Assembly (NCBI GenBank): GCA_022495005.1
Contig: JAGYXB010001010.1
Span: 1,550,001-1,614,000, forward strand
Length of the DNA stretch: 64,000 nucleotides
Source of the DNA: Rhyacophila brunnea
Lineage: Eukaryota; Arthropoda; Insecta; Trichoptera; Rhyacophilidae
Reading direction: 5' to 3'
The notes below the pieces were generated by a model. It was not told where the DNA came from. It worked only from the letters and a program-made list of their open reading frames with translations, and made no database searches. Shown here in pieces: positions 1 to 10,700 of this stretch. How positions within the stretch are numbered: position 1 is the first letter of the stretch; each line of letters starts with the position of its first letter. Made by a program: the position numbers and the translations under genes.

Positions 1-1301
1 CGAGGGTGGGTCAATAAGTCCTTAGAAAAGCCGACAAGTGGCGCGACTAGTACTGTAAGCGGTTTGTTTTCATGCAGCGGCACTACCGATTCAGTATGCT
101 GCGAAGTTTCAATCAGATTGGTCGGGTTGTTGTGTGTTTCTCGTACATTTAAAAAAAAATTTGCTTGTGGAAAATGGAAAAATGGAAAATGGAGAAAATT
201 GAGTTTAGAGCTGTTATTAAACATTTTAATATAAAAGGGTTAACAGCAAAGGAAATAAAAAATGAGTTGGATTTAGTTCACGGCATATCTGCTCCTTCAC
301 TTGCAACTATTTATAACTGGTTAAATGAATTTAAACGTGGTCGTACATCAACAAAGGATGAACCACGCTCAGGACGTCCTGTAGAGGTGACTACACCAGA
401 AATGATCAATAAAATCCACGATATGGTGTTAAGTGACCGAAGATTAAAGTTGAGTGAGATAATTGAGGTTACAGGGATCTCAAAAGGTAGCGTCATTTCT
501 ATTTTACATGACAAATTGGGCATGAAAAATATTTCTGCAAGATGGGTGCCGCGTTTGCTCACAGTCGACAATAAACGCAATAGGGTGGTGGCCTCTAAAG
601 CCCTGTTGTCGCTCATGCAACGCAATCCGGATGAATTTTTTCGTCGCTTTGTGACTGTAGATGAAACATGGATACACCACTATACTCCCGAGACGAAAGA
701 ACAGTCAAAGCAGTGGATTGCGAAGACAAACCATGTCCAAAGAAGGCGAAAACCGTAAAATCAGCTGGTAAGGTTATGGCTACTGTATTTTGGGATGCAC
801 GTGAAATTATTTTCGTTGACTATTTGGAAAAAGGAAAAACAATAACAGGGGATTATTATGCATCTTTATTGGACCAGCTAAAAAACGAAATTGAAGAAAA
901 ATGGCCTCATTTAAACAGGAAAAAAATCCTCTTTCATCAGAACAATGCCCGTGTTCACACATGTTTACGATCAATGGCTAAAATTGAAGAATTGAAGTTC
1001 GAATTGGTCGACCACCCACCGTATTCGCCAGATTTAGCCCCCAGTGACTTTTTCCTTTTCCCAAACTTAAAAAAATGGCTAAGTGGACAAGGTTTTTTTG
1101 CAAATGAAGAAGTCATCGATCGGACAAATGCTTATTTTGAGGACCTTCCGAAAACTTATTTTTCTGACGGTTTAAAAAAAATTGAGAAACGTCTAACCAA
1201 GTGTATTGAGCTCCAAGGAGATTATGTTGAGAAATAAAAAAAAATACAAAAATAAAAACTGTTTTAATGCTTTTTTCTAAGGAATTATTGACCCACCCTC
1301 G
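1..1301 (+). mobile_element. mariner element (irritans-like), full length, inactive
   Basis: The window opens exactly at the terminal inverted repeat CGAGGGTGGGTCAATAA; its inverse copy ends at 1301 and is followed by TA, the mariner target site. The first 29 bases of the two ends differ at one position. The single transposase gene inside is broken. If T6 has a last exon beyond the left edge, the element lies in that intron 4. The left TA copy would be just outside the window. Confidence 0.95.
165..1237 (+). pseudogene. mariner transposase, frameshifted
   Basis: Encodes a mariner transposase of the usual length (about 345 aa). The N-terminal half (165-758) carries the helix-turn-helix DNA-binding region and the first catalytic Asp in TVDETWIHHY. 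The C-terminal half (read from about 720 to 1237) carries YSPDLAPSDFF with the third Asp. The halves are in different frames: a one-base loss near 722-727 ends the first frame at 758. The second catalytic Asp, expected in the HQDNA motif, reads HQNNARVH, so Asp is replaced by Asn. Either lesion should abolish activity. The two ATGs at the start (MWKMEKWKMEKIEF) come from a short duplicated run; the family normally starts at the later MEK. Similarity to Himar-type proteins places it in the irritans group. Confidence 0.93.
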
Positions 1302-1989
1302 TAACATCATCATATTAGTATTATGAATAAAAAAATATTTTTAAGATTTTTGACTATTTAAATTAATTTTAGATAGTTCAAGGAATAGCTAAAATTTATG
1401 AGAATCTTTTAAATATTCACGAATCTGTGAAACGTAATAGGTATGGTATCACTGATTAGAAAAAGTCTTACAGTTGAATGATTTAAACATATTATATACG
1501 ATTACCTAAAAATAATAATTACCTCACATGAGTCTTTACCACCAATCAGATATCCAGCGCACATCATCCGATCAGTGATTGGTTGAGAGATTCTCTGGTA
1601 ATCAGAATTGCATCTGACTCTATCTACTACTGGCAGAGATATGGCGCGAATTGTATGTGATGCTGTCCTATTTTTCTGATCAAAAAAATCATTAAAATTT
1701 AGAATAGTGACCTTACTGGGATAATTCTTTGCAAATATATATTTTGTCATAGAAAACTACTCTGAAAAATGTTGAGTTTATTAGTTAAATTAATTTACGA
1801 GACACTCATTTACGAGACACTCATCGTAAAGCAATCTTCAGAAAGTGAATACCAAAGTAATTTGTTTAGTTTACAAAATATTATGAATTAATTATCAGCA
1901 TACTGAATCAAATTTTCTCTATCTATATCTATTTGAAAATATATATACTGAGGTCAGATACACAAACTAGCAATATATATATATATATT

Positions 1990-2235
1990 TCCCCCGACCA
2001 TGTCCGACCCTAATAGGATCATAATATGGGCCTCCACGTTTGTGTTAACAGATTTTGTTTTTACGAGAAATGGATCTCAGCCACTTGCTCAACCTATTAG
2101 GTCCATACTCTGATGCATACACAAATTGAAAAAACAATATATGTATTTGCCAGACCCTGAAGTCGAACCTGGAACCCACGACGCTATAAGCCGACGCTAA
2201 AGCCATCGCATCCATATATGCACCCATCAAACCAC
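1990..2235 (-). mobile_element. SINE family B copy
   Basis: A tRNA-like head reads on the minus strand from about 2225, with a B-box-like GGTTCGACTTC. A body shared with the copies at 59525-59720 and 10965-11095 follows (GGTCTGGCAAATACA, then CTCGTAAAAACAAA). It sits in intron 3 of T6, next to an AT microsatellite at about 1973-1988. Confidence 0.65.
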
Positions 2236-2689
2236 CGACAAAGACATAACATATTATTATATTTCACTTTTTATAAAAGATATTTCACTTAAAAAAACAA
2301 CGTGCACTAAAATAGCTACATTACAAAAAATTGATGCCAAACCGGGATCGAACTTACGCCAAAAGTTGTGACTGCGCTATTTGTACTTTAGATACGCTAA
2401 GCCAGTCAGAGCTTGCCTGGTGTGCGTAAATAACATAAAAAATAGTAGAACTAATATAGGCTTTACCATATTAATATGATCCTCACCCATTGTATATTGA
2501 AGCAGACATGAGTCTGGTCTCAAGGACAACCACCATCTAAGTACAGAAAAAAACTTTGGATTAAAGCAAGCCTTTGATTGCATGTGTTGGTAAATTCAGT
2601 CATAGTGATGGCTACTAATATAAATATTATGTGCATGTGAATTTTATTAAAGATAGGTGGCTCTGCTGATTAGTAAACGAATATATCTC

Positions 2690-2860
2690 TAATCATTGAA
2701 CATACCTACATAATTTTGAAAACACTTCTGAAAAAAAATATTATTACCAATAGAATACGAACTGCATCTCTCGGGTTTCGCGCCTATGCACAATGACTAC
2801 TATTCTATAGGCGTCACACGTAATTGCGATTTAACTAATTGCTGTTAATACTCTTGAAGC
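2690..2860 (-). mobile_element. SINE family A copy
   Basis: The inverse strand shows a degenerate tRNA head (CATAGGCGCGAAACCCGAG), then CTATTGGTAATAATA and CAGAAGTGTTTTCAAAATT, the body of the SINE seen intact at 8105-8325. Confidence 0.6.
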
Positions 2861-2884
2861 GCTTTCCAAATTAGATTCATGCTG

Positions 2885-3000
2885 GGTATCTTTTTTTTTT
2901 TAAAGATTTTTTCTATTGGTTATAATATATTTTCTCAAAAGTGTTAAATCTTGTGAATTATTCGTTGAATAAAAAAATAATTAATTATGAATATCAGCTC
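2885..3000 (+). mobile_element. SINE family A, 3' part
   Basis: Body and tail only: TTTTTCTATTGGTTATAATA, TTCTCAAAAGTGTT, then the family tail TCTTGTGAATTATTCGTTG followed by AATAAAAAAATAA. The head is missing. Confidence 0.6.
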
Positions 3001-4199
3001 TGTTTACGGTTAGTATATTTTTTACCAATGAAATATCTTAAGGTTATTTATTGTATTTTTTTAAGAAAATAGGATTTAAATAATCGCCTAGTATGGAAGT
3101 CTTTGACACTGATACGGTTTCAGAAATATTTAAATTATCAATAATAATTAATAAAAACCTATTTATTAGTACTACTGCAAATTTATACATTTAAAAATTA
3201 TTATTCACCAGCCGCACAGGGTACAGGTATCGCAGATGTGTAGTTTTCCGAGTTTCAAAATGGAGATGATGCAAACTATTTTATTTATTTAAAACATTAG
3301 AATAAGTGACATTATAGCGTACGTCATGTCTCTGCGATATGCGCAATGTTTTAATTTCTTCCTACTTACAAAAATGTGACGAAATTAATTTACCCTGATC
3401 CCCATCCAGATACAGACATTAGAGTGTCCTCGGCTACGGTTGAGTTTTCAGCAGCTAGTGATATCACCTTGATTGTGGCGTCATTTAGAGTAATATTTGT
3501 AGGAAATTTGACGACGGCTACGTCATAGTCGTGGTTCTTGCTGTTATAACTGGGGTGTATTTTGTAATAATTGGTGGTATATGTTATGCCTCCAGTATAC
3601 AGTTGAGAACTCCCGGCACGGACTGTTATATGTTTAATGCTGTCTAGAAATATGTTAATTAATTCTTTTAAAGTCAATGAATTTGTGACAATCGATCGAA
3701 TAGTAAATCGAGCGATTTACTGGTTTTATTAAATAAAAGATAAATAATAATAATCATCTGATTGTAGTCACATGCGTACTATACCAAATGCCGCCTATTC
3801 GCCGCTTGCGTTATGACGGCACTGCTTTATGATAGTCATGGTAACTTACGAAGGCTCAGAACACGAACACTGGATCAAGATTAGGATTGATTGATAAAAT
3901 GATACGACTTTTCTGCAATTGAAACATATTTGGCATATTCAGAATATTCGGCACTCAATGGAGGACAATTGGGTGCTATATAATTATAGGATTGGAGGCT
4001 TTTAAGATATGACTGAATTGGTGAACCATGAAGATATCCCTAGTTAATCACATTACCAATGAGGAGGTTTTAGAATAAACCAATATACTAAGAGAAGTTA
4101 TAAATATTGTCACTATATGTCATTGTCACACACTTTGGCCATTTATTTCACAATGAGAAGTATAATTTACTCAGCATAACAAAGTGTTAATATACTCTA

Positions 4200-4315
4200 A
4201 TAATATTGTGCCGAGTTGGATTCGAACCCTTTGTGAGGTATTTTGGAATTATGTAATTACGTTAAATTCCTAAATCAGGTGAACAATATTCGTTGAATAA
4301 AAAAATAGTTGATTA
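4200..4315 (+). mobile_element. SINE family A, degenerate copy
   Basis: A B-box-like TTGGATTCGAACCC at about 4215 and the family tail ATTCGTTGAATAAAAAAATA at about 4289 frame a decayed copy in intron 2 of T6. Confidence 0.45.
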
Positions 4316-4505
4316 AACCATTAGCAGGTGCAAGTACGTTAATAATGAAATTTGCAGGACATCTTTTCTTTTTCCCTTTTCCAGACAAAGTGTTTCCAAA
4401 TTATGTACTGTATATTAAAATTAAGTATAATAAAAGTTCATACTCTGCCACGCAATGCGCCGCTGTGAGGATCCACCGTTTACTGATGATTGAACCTCAA
4501 CAAAT

Positions 4506-4888
4506 CGAGTGCTTAAAGTCAGACAACGTTATCTACAAAAAAGTGTTTTGTTTTTTGTTTTGAGATAACGTTATTTTACATTTATGGTTACATGATAGTC
4601 AAACAACGTTATGTCAATCTTTTCTAATTTCTTATTAAATCGTCAGTAAAGCTTAATGCTAACTACATAAGTTAACCTTGTTTTCATATTTTTTTAAAAC
4701 TATCCCTATAAATTTTAACATCATCATAAGCAAGATAAATGTACAATGCACAATAAATTATAAAATATTAACATTAGGTTTTAAATAAACATTTCCCTTG
4801 TTGAGTTACAAGAATCTAAAATAACGATTTTTGGTTCTCCTGTAAAGTTGCACTTTTGTAGATAGTGTTGTTTGACACTAAGCCCTCG
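4506..4888. mobile_element. MITE inserted in exon 2 of T6
   Basis: A 383-bp element with about 35-bp imperfect terminal inverted repeats (CGAGTGCTTAAAGTCA... and CGAGGGCTTAGTGTCA...). It is flanked by the 4-bp duplication AAAT (4502-4505 and 4889-4892). Removing it and one AAAT restores the order of the trypsin exon by comparison with T5. A second AAACAACGTTATGTCAA motif lies inside (about 4601), like a subterminal repeat. It has no coding capacity. The superfamily is uncertain. Confidence 0.85.
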
Positions 4889-5330
4889 AAATGTAAGTCA
4901 TATTTCCATCATAAGTCATCAGAGATACTTGGTATGGATGTTGTTTTATTGTTGTCTGTTGCCCGCCAATTATCATTTCTCTATGTTGCTTGTTGCAATA
5001 ACTAATGTCCTTAGGGAGACCTTTAATAACATTTTTTTTTTAATATTGCAAAATATTAAATTAAGTCAGAGTTTATTACTTTCTTTATGTTTAGATCAGT
5101 GATAATTGCAAAAAAAATAGCCATAATTATTGCCGAAATCCGATAATTAAGATGGCATGTAAAGAAGGAAAAAATCATGAACTCATAGAAAAACCATATT
5201 TTAGTGGATTGTAATTAATACTACTAGGTGAATTTATTGAGTGTGAAATATCGAGTTTAATAATATTTAGCAATAATTTACAATCTAAAATATTTTGTTT
5301 AATCAACACATATATTATATAAAAATATAG

Positions 5331-5540
5331 TACTGTTCGGTTATCAGGAATACAGCGGAAAACATATTTTGAAAATAGCCGATACACTGGATTATTTTAG
5401 GTTAACTTAACCAAACCTAACCTAACCTAACCTAACCTAACCTAACTCAACCTAACATAATCTAAACTAACCCAAACTAACAAATAATCCAGTGTATCGG
5501 GTATTTTCAACATGTATTTTCCGCTAAATTTAACCAGTGA
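5331..5540. repeat. Fold-back element with telomere-type core, copy 1
   Basis: About 65-bp inverted arms (TACTGTTCGGTTATCAGG..., ending ...ACTGGATTATTT) flank a core with six perfect CCTAA units at 5416-5445 and several degenerate ones. The outer 25 bases of the right arm are decayed. The second copy is at 35810-36004. It lies in intron 1 of T6. Confidence 0.85.
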
Positions 5541-6167
5541 TTATGCGATTATAATAATGTTTAATGATATGCTAGGAAAATATTGCTTTTGAACAGTGAA
5601 TTTCTTTTAAATCTTATTTAATTATTAAGCCTAAATAATTAAGCTTTTTTAAATTTGTTAGTATAAATATCTATATTCTTTATTAGTTGATAATATCCCT
5701 TTGAAACAGAAGAAACCAATTCCGACTAAAATATTATAAGAAGTGGAACTAGTACAACTGTATATTTTATTTGAATTAATAACACACTTTCATGGAATAG
5801 TCTTCTCTCATTATCAAACGGCTATTTTTGTCATAAAAAGTAGTTTAACAATGTTTTGGAAGGTAAAAATAAGATTTTTGAATAATAAATAACGATTATC
5901 CGTAGAAAACGTTAATATAATATATTGTATAACTTATTACTAAAATGTTTATAATAATTAATACTAGTAATAAAAGAATAAAACAAAATACTAAATTCAA
6001 TTAATCTTATTGTAAATTGTACGTAATATTAATATTACAGATCGCTTGGTTAAATGTATATTTTTATAATAATATTATATACATACCATAAGCACAACTC
6101 AACAGAGCTAAGACAACTACCAAACGAAACATTGCTCGGGCTAATGATTGGCGTGCCAACAAAAATG

Positions 6168-6174
6168 TATTTAA
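6168..6174 (-). promoter_or_regulatory. TATA-like box of T6
   Basis: TTAAATA on the minus strand, about 36 bases upstream of the T6 start codon, at the place where T5 has AATAAATA and T4 has TATATAAG. Confidence 0.45.
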
Positions 6175-6202
6175 GCGATTACAAAAACTGATGAGTGATA
6201 AC

Positions 6203-6900
6203 TAGGGAATCCAATCCCAAGCCAAAATTTGGATCTCGGGATTTTGGGATTACAATTTGACAATCCCGGGACTAGTCCTGGGATTGGCATTTTTCCATAG
6301 TTATTATATTTTTTTTATATATACAAATAACATTGATAAAATCGGTGAAAAATAAATCTAGTATAATTTATACTATTTAAGATATTTATTGTTAATATTG
6401 TGTACGTTTAATCTTGGAAATACATAGGTTCAATGGAGTAAATAATATTGTAATATAAATATTTATGTAAAAATAAAACAGTTTTATTTATTTATAAAAA
6501 TATAACAAATAAAATACAATTTCAATTAAAATAAAAAATAACATATTGTGTTGAAAAAAATTAAGATTTAAGTAATCAAAACATTATTTTGAATAATATG
6601 CCGGAAGTAATCTCCAGAATAGCTGATAAAAATAATATTATTTTTTCCAATTTGTATCATTTTTATTAATTTATGTGAAAAAATGAAATGAATTGGCAAC
6701 ACATGGGTAATAAATCAAAGTTCATTCAAACTCAGTTTATTTCTAATGTAGTTATTTGTTATTAAAAGTATTTTTTCTGTTATATTTTTGTTTTTATTTT
6801 ACTTTCAATAAAAATTGATAAAAAATCAATCCCGAAAGTTTCGAGATTATGTTTACCAATCCCGGGATTCATAGGTATCGAAAATAGTTCGGGATCCCTA
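6203..6900. mobile_element. Non-autonomous hAT element
   Basis: The 698-bp element begins TAGGGAATCC and ends GGGATCCCTA, with CCCGGGATT-rich subterminal repeats on both sides. It is flanked by a perfect 8-bp duplication GTGATAAC (6195-6202 and 6901-6908), the hAT hallmark. No transposase-like reading frame is visible. It sits just upstream of T6. Confidence 0.88.
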
Positions 6901-6908
6901 GTGATAAC

Positions 6909-7756
6909 TGTCCCTATGTGTACTATTATTATTAGATTTCCCCTAAAAAGATATTCACAGTTTAAATGAATAACGGATACTAAACATATACAATCCATAC
7001 TATTTATTATTGTATGTAGATTGGCAACATTTCTTAAAATTATAATCTATAATATTGGCAATATTTTCTTTTGTATCTAGTAGTTGCAATTATAATTCGT
7101 AATGTACCGCTGATGCAAATGTATGAACATAATTTTTAATATATTATTTGCCTGTCTTTAAAACATTGAAAAAATGAAAATTATAATGAACATTTAAAAT
7201 TAGAAAATAAGATAAAAGATAATACGAATACTCGACATCATTTTTATAATCTTACCTTACCTAACACCTCTACTATAATTCTCGTCTTGGTATTGAACAT
7301 GTGAATAGACATGTTAGACAGATACAAATCATTAATGATAGTAGAGTAGGATCATGAAGCAAATTTAAATTAAAACAAAAAAATAGGCAAATTTTTTTAT
7401 TGTACTGGTTTGAAAATTAAGTCATTATTCTATAAAATCCTTGTTAATTGTAATTAAATTCAATTGAAAATAATATTTTTTTACACCAAAACAAAGTGTG
7501 AAATAATCAGTATGTATATAATTTTTTTACTAATAACGTAACAGGTTATGCAATTCAGAAGTAGGTATCCATATTTTGTTTCCCTTATATATATATAAAT
7601 AGTTTCACACTTGCAACATAATAATATATAATCGATATTATAACATTTTTGGATACTGAGGTACTTTATATATATTTAATATTGTATATTATTTAAATGT
7701 ATTCAATAAAATTATTTTGAGAATTCTTCAGTAACCAGGGTGGAGTCCATTTTGTA
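6909..7756. other. Spacer between T6 and T5
   Basis: AT-rich spacer between the T6 promoter side and the T5 stop codon. I see only short AT repeats (about 7588-7600) and no gene or recognisable element. Confidence 0.5.
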
Positions 7757-10700
7757 TTAGGCTCCCGTGATTTCTTTAATCCAGGCCCTCATTGATCCTA
7801 CATCGGCATACACTCCTGGGAAGCGTGGGCGGGCACAACCTTTTCCAAAGGACACTACTCCAACTTGGGTATCGTCAGGAAGCACCAACGGACCGCCAGA
7901 ATCACCCTGTTAATAATTAAAAAGAATTATTTAATAATTTGAAATCACTACGTATAAATAATAACCGTTTTAGAAAAATTTCATAAACATCGTCTAATTT
8001 GGTCATATTTGCAATATCAATGCCTTTTTAATACTTGCTCATAATCGCTCTCCAAATTGAGTTACGATAGGCAATCGGTTTTTAAGGCTACTTGTTAAAA
8101 TTTGTCGCAATTAAGCATGGCAGTCGTAGCATAGTGGTAATGCACAGGGCGCGATACCCAAGAGACGCAGTTTCGATTCCTGCCGGATGTCTTACTTTTT
8201 TCAAAAAAAAAACATTTTTTCTATTGGCTATATTTTCTCAGGAGTGTTTTCAGAATTATGTATGTTCAATAATAAGGATAGTACATTCTTAAAATCTTGT
8301 GAATTATTTGTTGAATAAAAGAAATAGTTAATCACATATAGATTTATAGATAATTGGGTGTGTATATTGCTCTTTTTGTCGATTATTGGAGAAATAGGTA
8401 AACTATGAAGTAGGTACAGGATTATGTGTATTGTGACGATATAACATTACAAGAACGACTAAAATATGGAATAATATTAATACTATCGAACGAAGGTACT
8501 TGATGGAACTTGAATTTAAATTCTAATGGATTCAAGTTTTATACTATTTCATTTAAGTCGTTTTTTGAGAGCCGGGTTTCCCCTTTTGGCATCTTAAGGC
8601 ACTATGTGCACCCATCAAAACGTAAATACACACTTTACAATTAATTCTAACTTTAAATTAAAACAATAAAGCAGGTAAAAACTTTATCACCTACGTATTA
8701 AGTCAAGGATCACAATAAAAATATAACATACCAATTATGATTAGTTGAAGTAATTATAAAAAACCCTAATCACTAATAATACAATCAATACATCGTAAAA
8801 ATCCTAATAATTGATCATTAAATAGTAATCAATAAATACTGTATTCAAGAGGTGTTAATTAAGTTAATTAATGAGATATATCAATATACCTATCAGTTTT
8901 TAAAAAGTAATATATGTTAAACATATTATATTCTTAGATAATACTTTTTTTTTTTAATATAATATGTTGAAATTAATTGTATTCGTTGCCAGTGTGTATT
9001 TACCTTTTGGTGGGTGCACATAGTGCCTGAAGCTGCCGAAAGGCGAAACCCAGGTCGCAAAAAACAACTCAAATGGTTTTGTACAAAACTTCAACCCATT
9101 TGAATATGGAACAAGTTAAACATATTATTAATTATATGTGATTACTTAAAAGAACTCACCTGGCAGGCGTCCATTTTACCGGTTTCGTAGCCGGCGCACA
9201 GCATGCGCAATGTTATTTTTTGATGGTCTTTATGGTAATATTTACTGCACTTGGGTCTTCCAGTTATTGGCACCATTACCTCGCGTAACGTCTGTGATTC
9301 ATCTCCATCTTCCTGATGAAATAATGTTATCATGCATTAAAACACTAAACAAAAAATGTGTCTCAACACAACCATAATAGCGCCTGTATACGTGCATGGA
9401 ATTACTGTCGGCAATAGTGCTTATTTTAAAATAACAAACAATAACTACTGTTTACACGTAAAAATGCTGACTGTCTCGCAAATCTCATTCTTCAAGAGTA
9501 AGCGAGACGCGATGTTACTACTATTTGACAGGACGTATTGAAAATCGGTTAACCTCAAATAAGTAGTTCATTTTTTTACTGGCAGGTTCGCCATTATCGT
9601 TCTACAGCGCAGGCGCAGATCATACTTGCACGTAATAAATCAGCACAATTCGGAAGTTTCCAAACTTGTTTGATTCATGCACGCAGGATAATACATGTTT
9701 CCTCATACATTTCTTACCGTGCACAGTAAATCTTTTCACCTGTAAACGGGGTATAAAGCTAACATTCTCATGTGTATACAAATTTACATAACGAAAAATT
9801 AAACAAAATACAATCACCCCCTTAAAATGCGGTAAAGTTGACTTGGTTCTGATATAAATAGGCACCTATCGGCGCGGTCAAAATTAGAGCATTTTTTTTT
9901 TTGGACTGACTCTGCTGTCCGCTGACGTTAAACGCTTTGTGTACCCGCATAGTGTCACGAATTGAAATTGATGAGTCTACAAAAGAGTCGGGACTATCCC
10001 GCTCCCCATACGACGCTGCAAATTTCTCGAATGCCGCAAAGTTGGCCTCGGTTGCTATCAAATCTTCATGACCATTAGGCCCGTGTGAGGACGGACCCTG
10101 GCAAACAGCTCCGCTCGTTTGAGTTCCATAAGCGGGCAATCCCAGAGGATGTGTTCAACATCTTGGTGGTCATGCCCGCAGGTACAACCCGGCCCATCCA
10201 CTATCAAGCCAAACTCGTGGAGTCTGGCGGCGAAGTTGCCATGGCCGGTGAGGAACTGGCTAATCCAGTGCGAAGGTTGGAGTCTTCTAGTTTGGTACGG
10301 TAGTGTGCCGCCCCTTGGAGGACGCGGTCCACCTTGCCTGCCATGCCACAAATGCGGTCTTGTACACAATGTCACTTACAGTTTTCCTGTAAGGAACGTC
10401 CTCGGATCTCTGCGGTGGTGTCAGATGGACACCGACGAGTGTTGTGCTGATCCCCTTCAAGAGGAGGGTGATCGATCCTTTTGACTTGGATATGCAGATC
10501 GAGGGGTAGCACCCCCGCAAATACGACAAGCGCGTCAGTAGAAGTTGTGCGGTAGGCTTTGGTAAGTGAGATCAGCGCAAGTCGCTGCCCGCTTAGTAGT
10601 GCGCGTCTCACGTGAGTTAAGGAGTTTACTCAGGAATGCCAAATGCTGGAGGCGTAACCGGCAAATCCCATGAAAATTTCGCCGTATGCAACCTTAAGGG

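Larger units (their letters stand above)
1523..6132 (-). pseudogene. T6: trypsin-like serine protease pseudogene
   Basis: Four of five trypsin exons are recognisable. Exon 1 is 6087-6132 (signal peptide [16 protein letters not shown]). Exon 2 is 4444-5020. Exon 3 is 3394-3639 (DYDVAVVKF with Asp102, ending GWG). Exon 4 is 1523-1675 (153 nt, KDSCE with Asp189). Exon 5 is not found to the left; mariner occupies 1-1301. Lesions: a 383-bp MITE splits exon 2 at 4506-4888; a GGA-to-TGA nonsense change at 4497-4499 follows Cys42; the activation site reads REMIIGGQ, so P1 is Met instead of Lys; exon 3 ends in the wrong phase (246 nt instead of 250), so splicing into exon 4 is out of frame. TAAHC (His57) survives at the distal end of exon 2. 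Exons 1 and 2 resemble T5 most closely. I see no way to make a functional protein. Confidence 0.9.

Noticed and set aside
1795..1835. Direct repeat of a 15-base unit containing TTTACGAGACACTCAT
   Set aside because: A two-copy slippage duplication in an intron with no further significance.
5401..5480. True telomere or chromosome-end fusion
   Set aside because: Only six perfect units, enclosed in inverted arms found again at 35810; better explained as part of a mobile fold-back element.
10085..10484. Plus-strand open frames in the GC-rich block
   Set aside because: They are the antisense of a LINE ORF2 fragment with clear minus-strand protein similarity.
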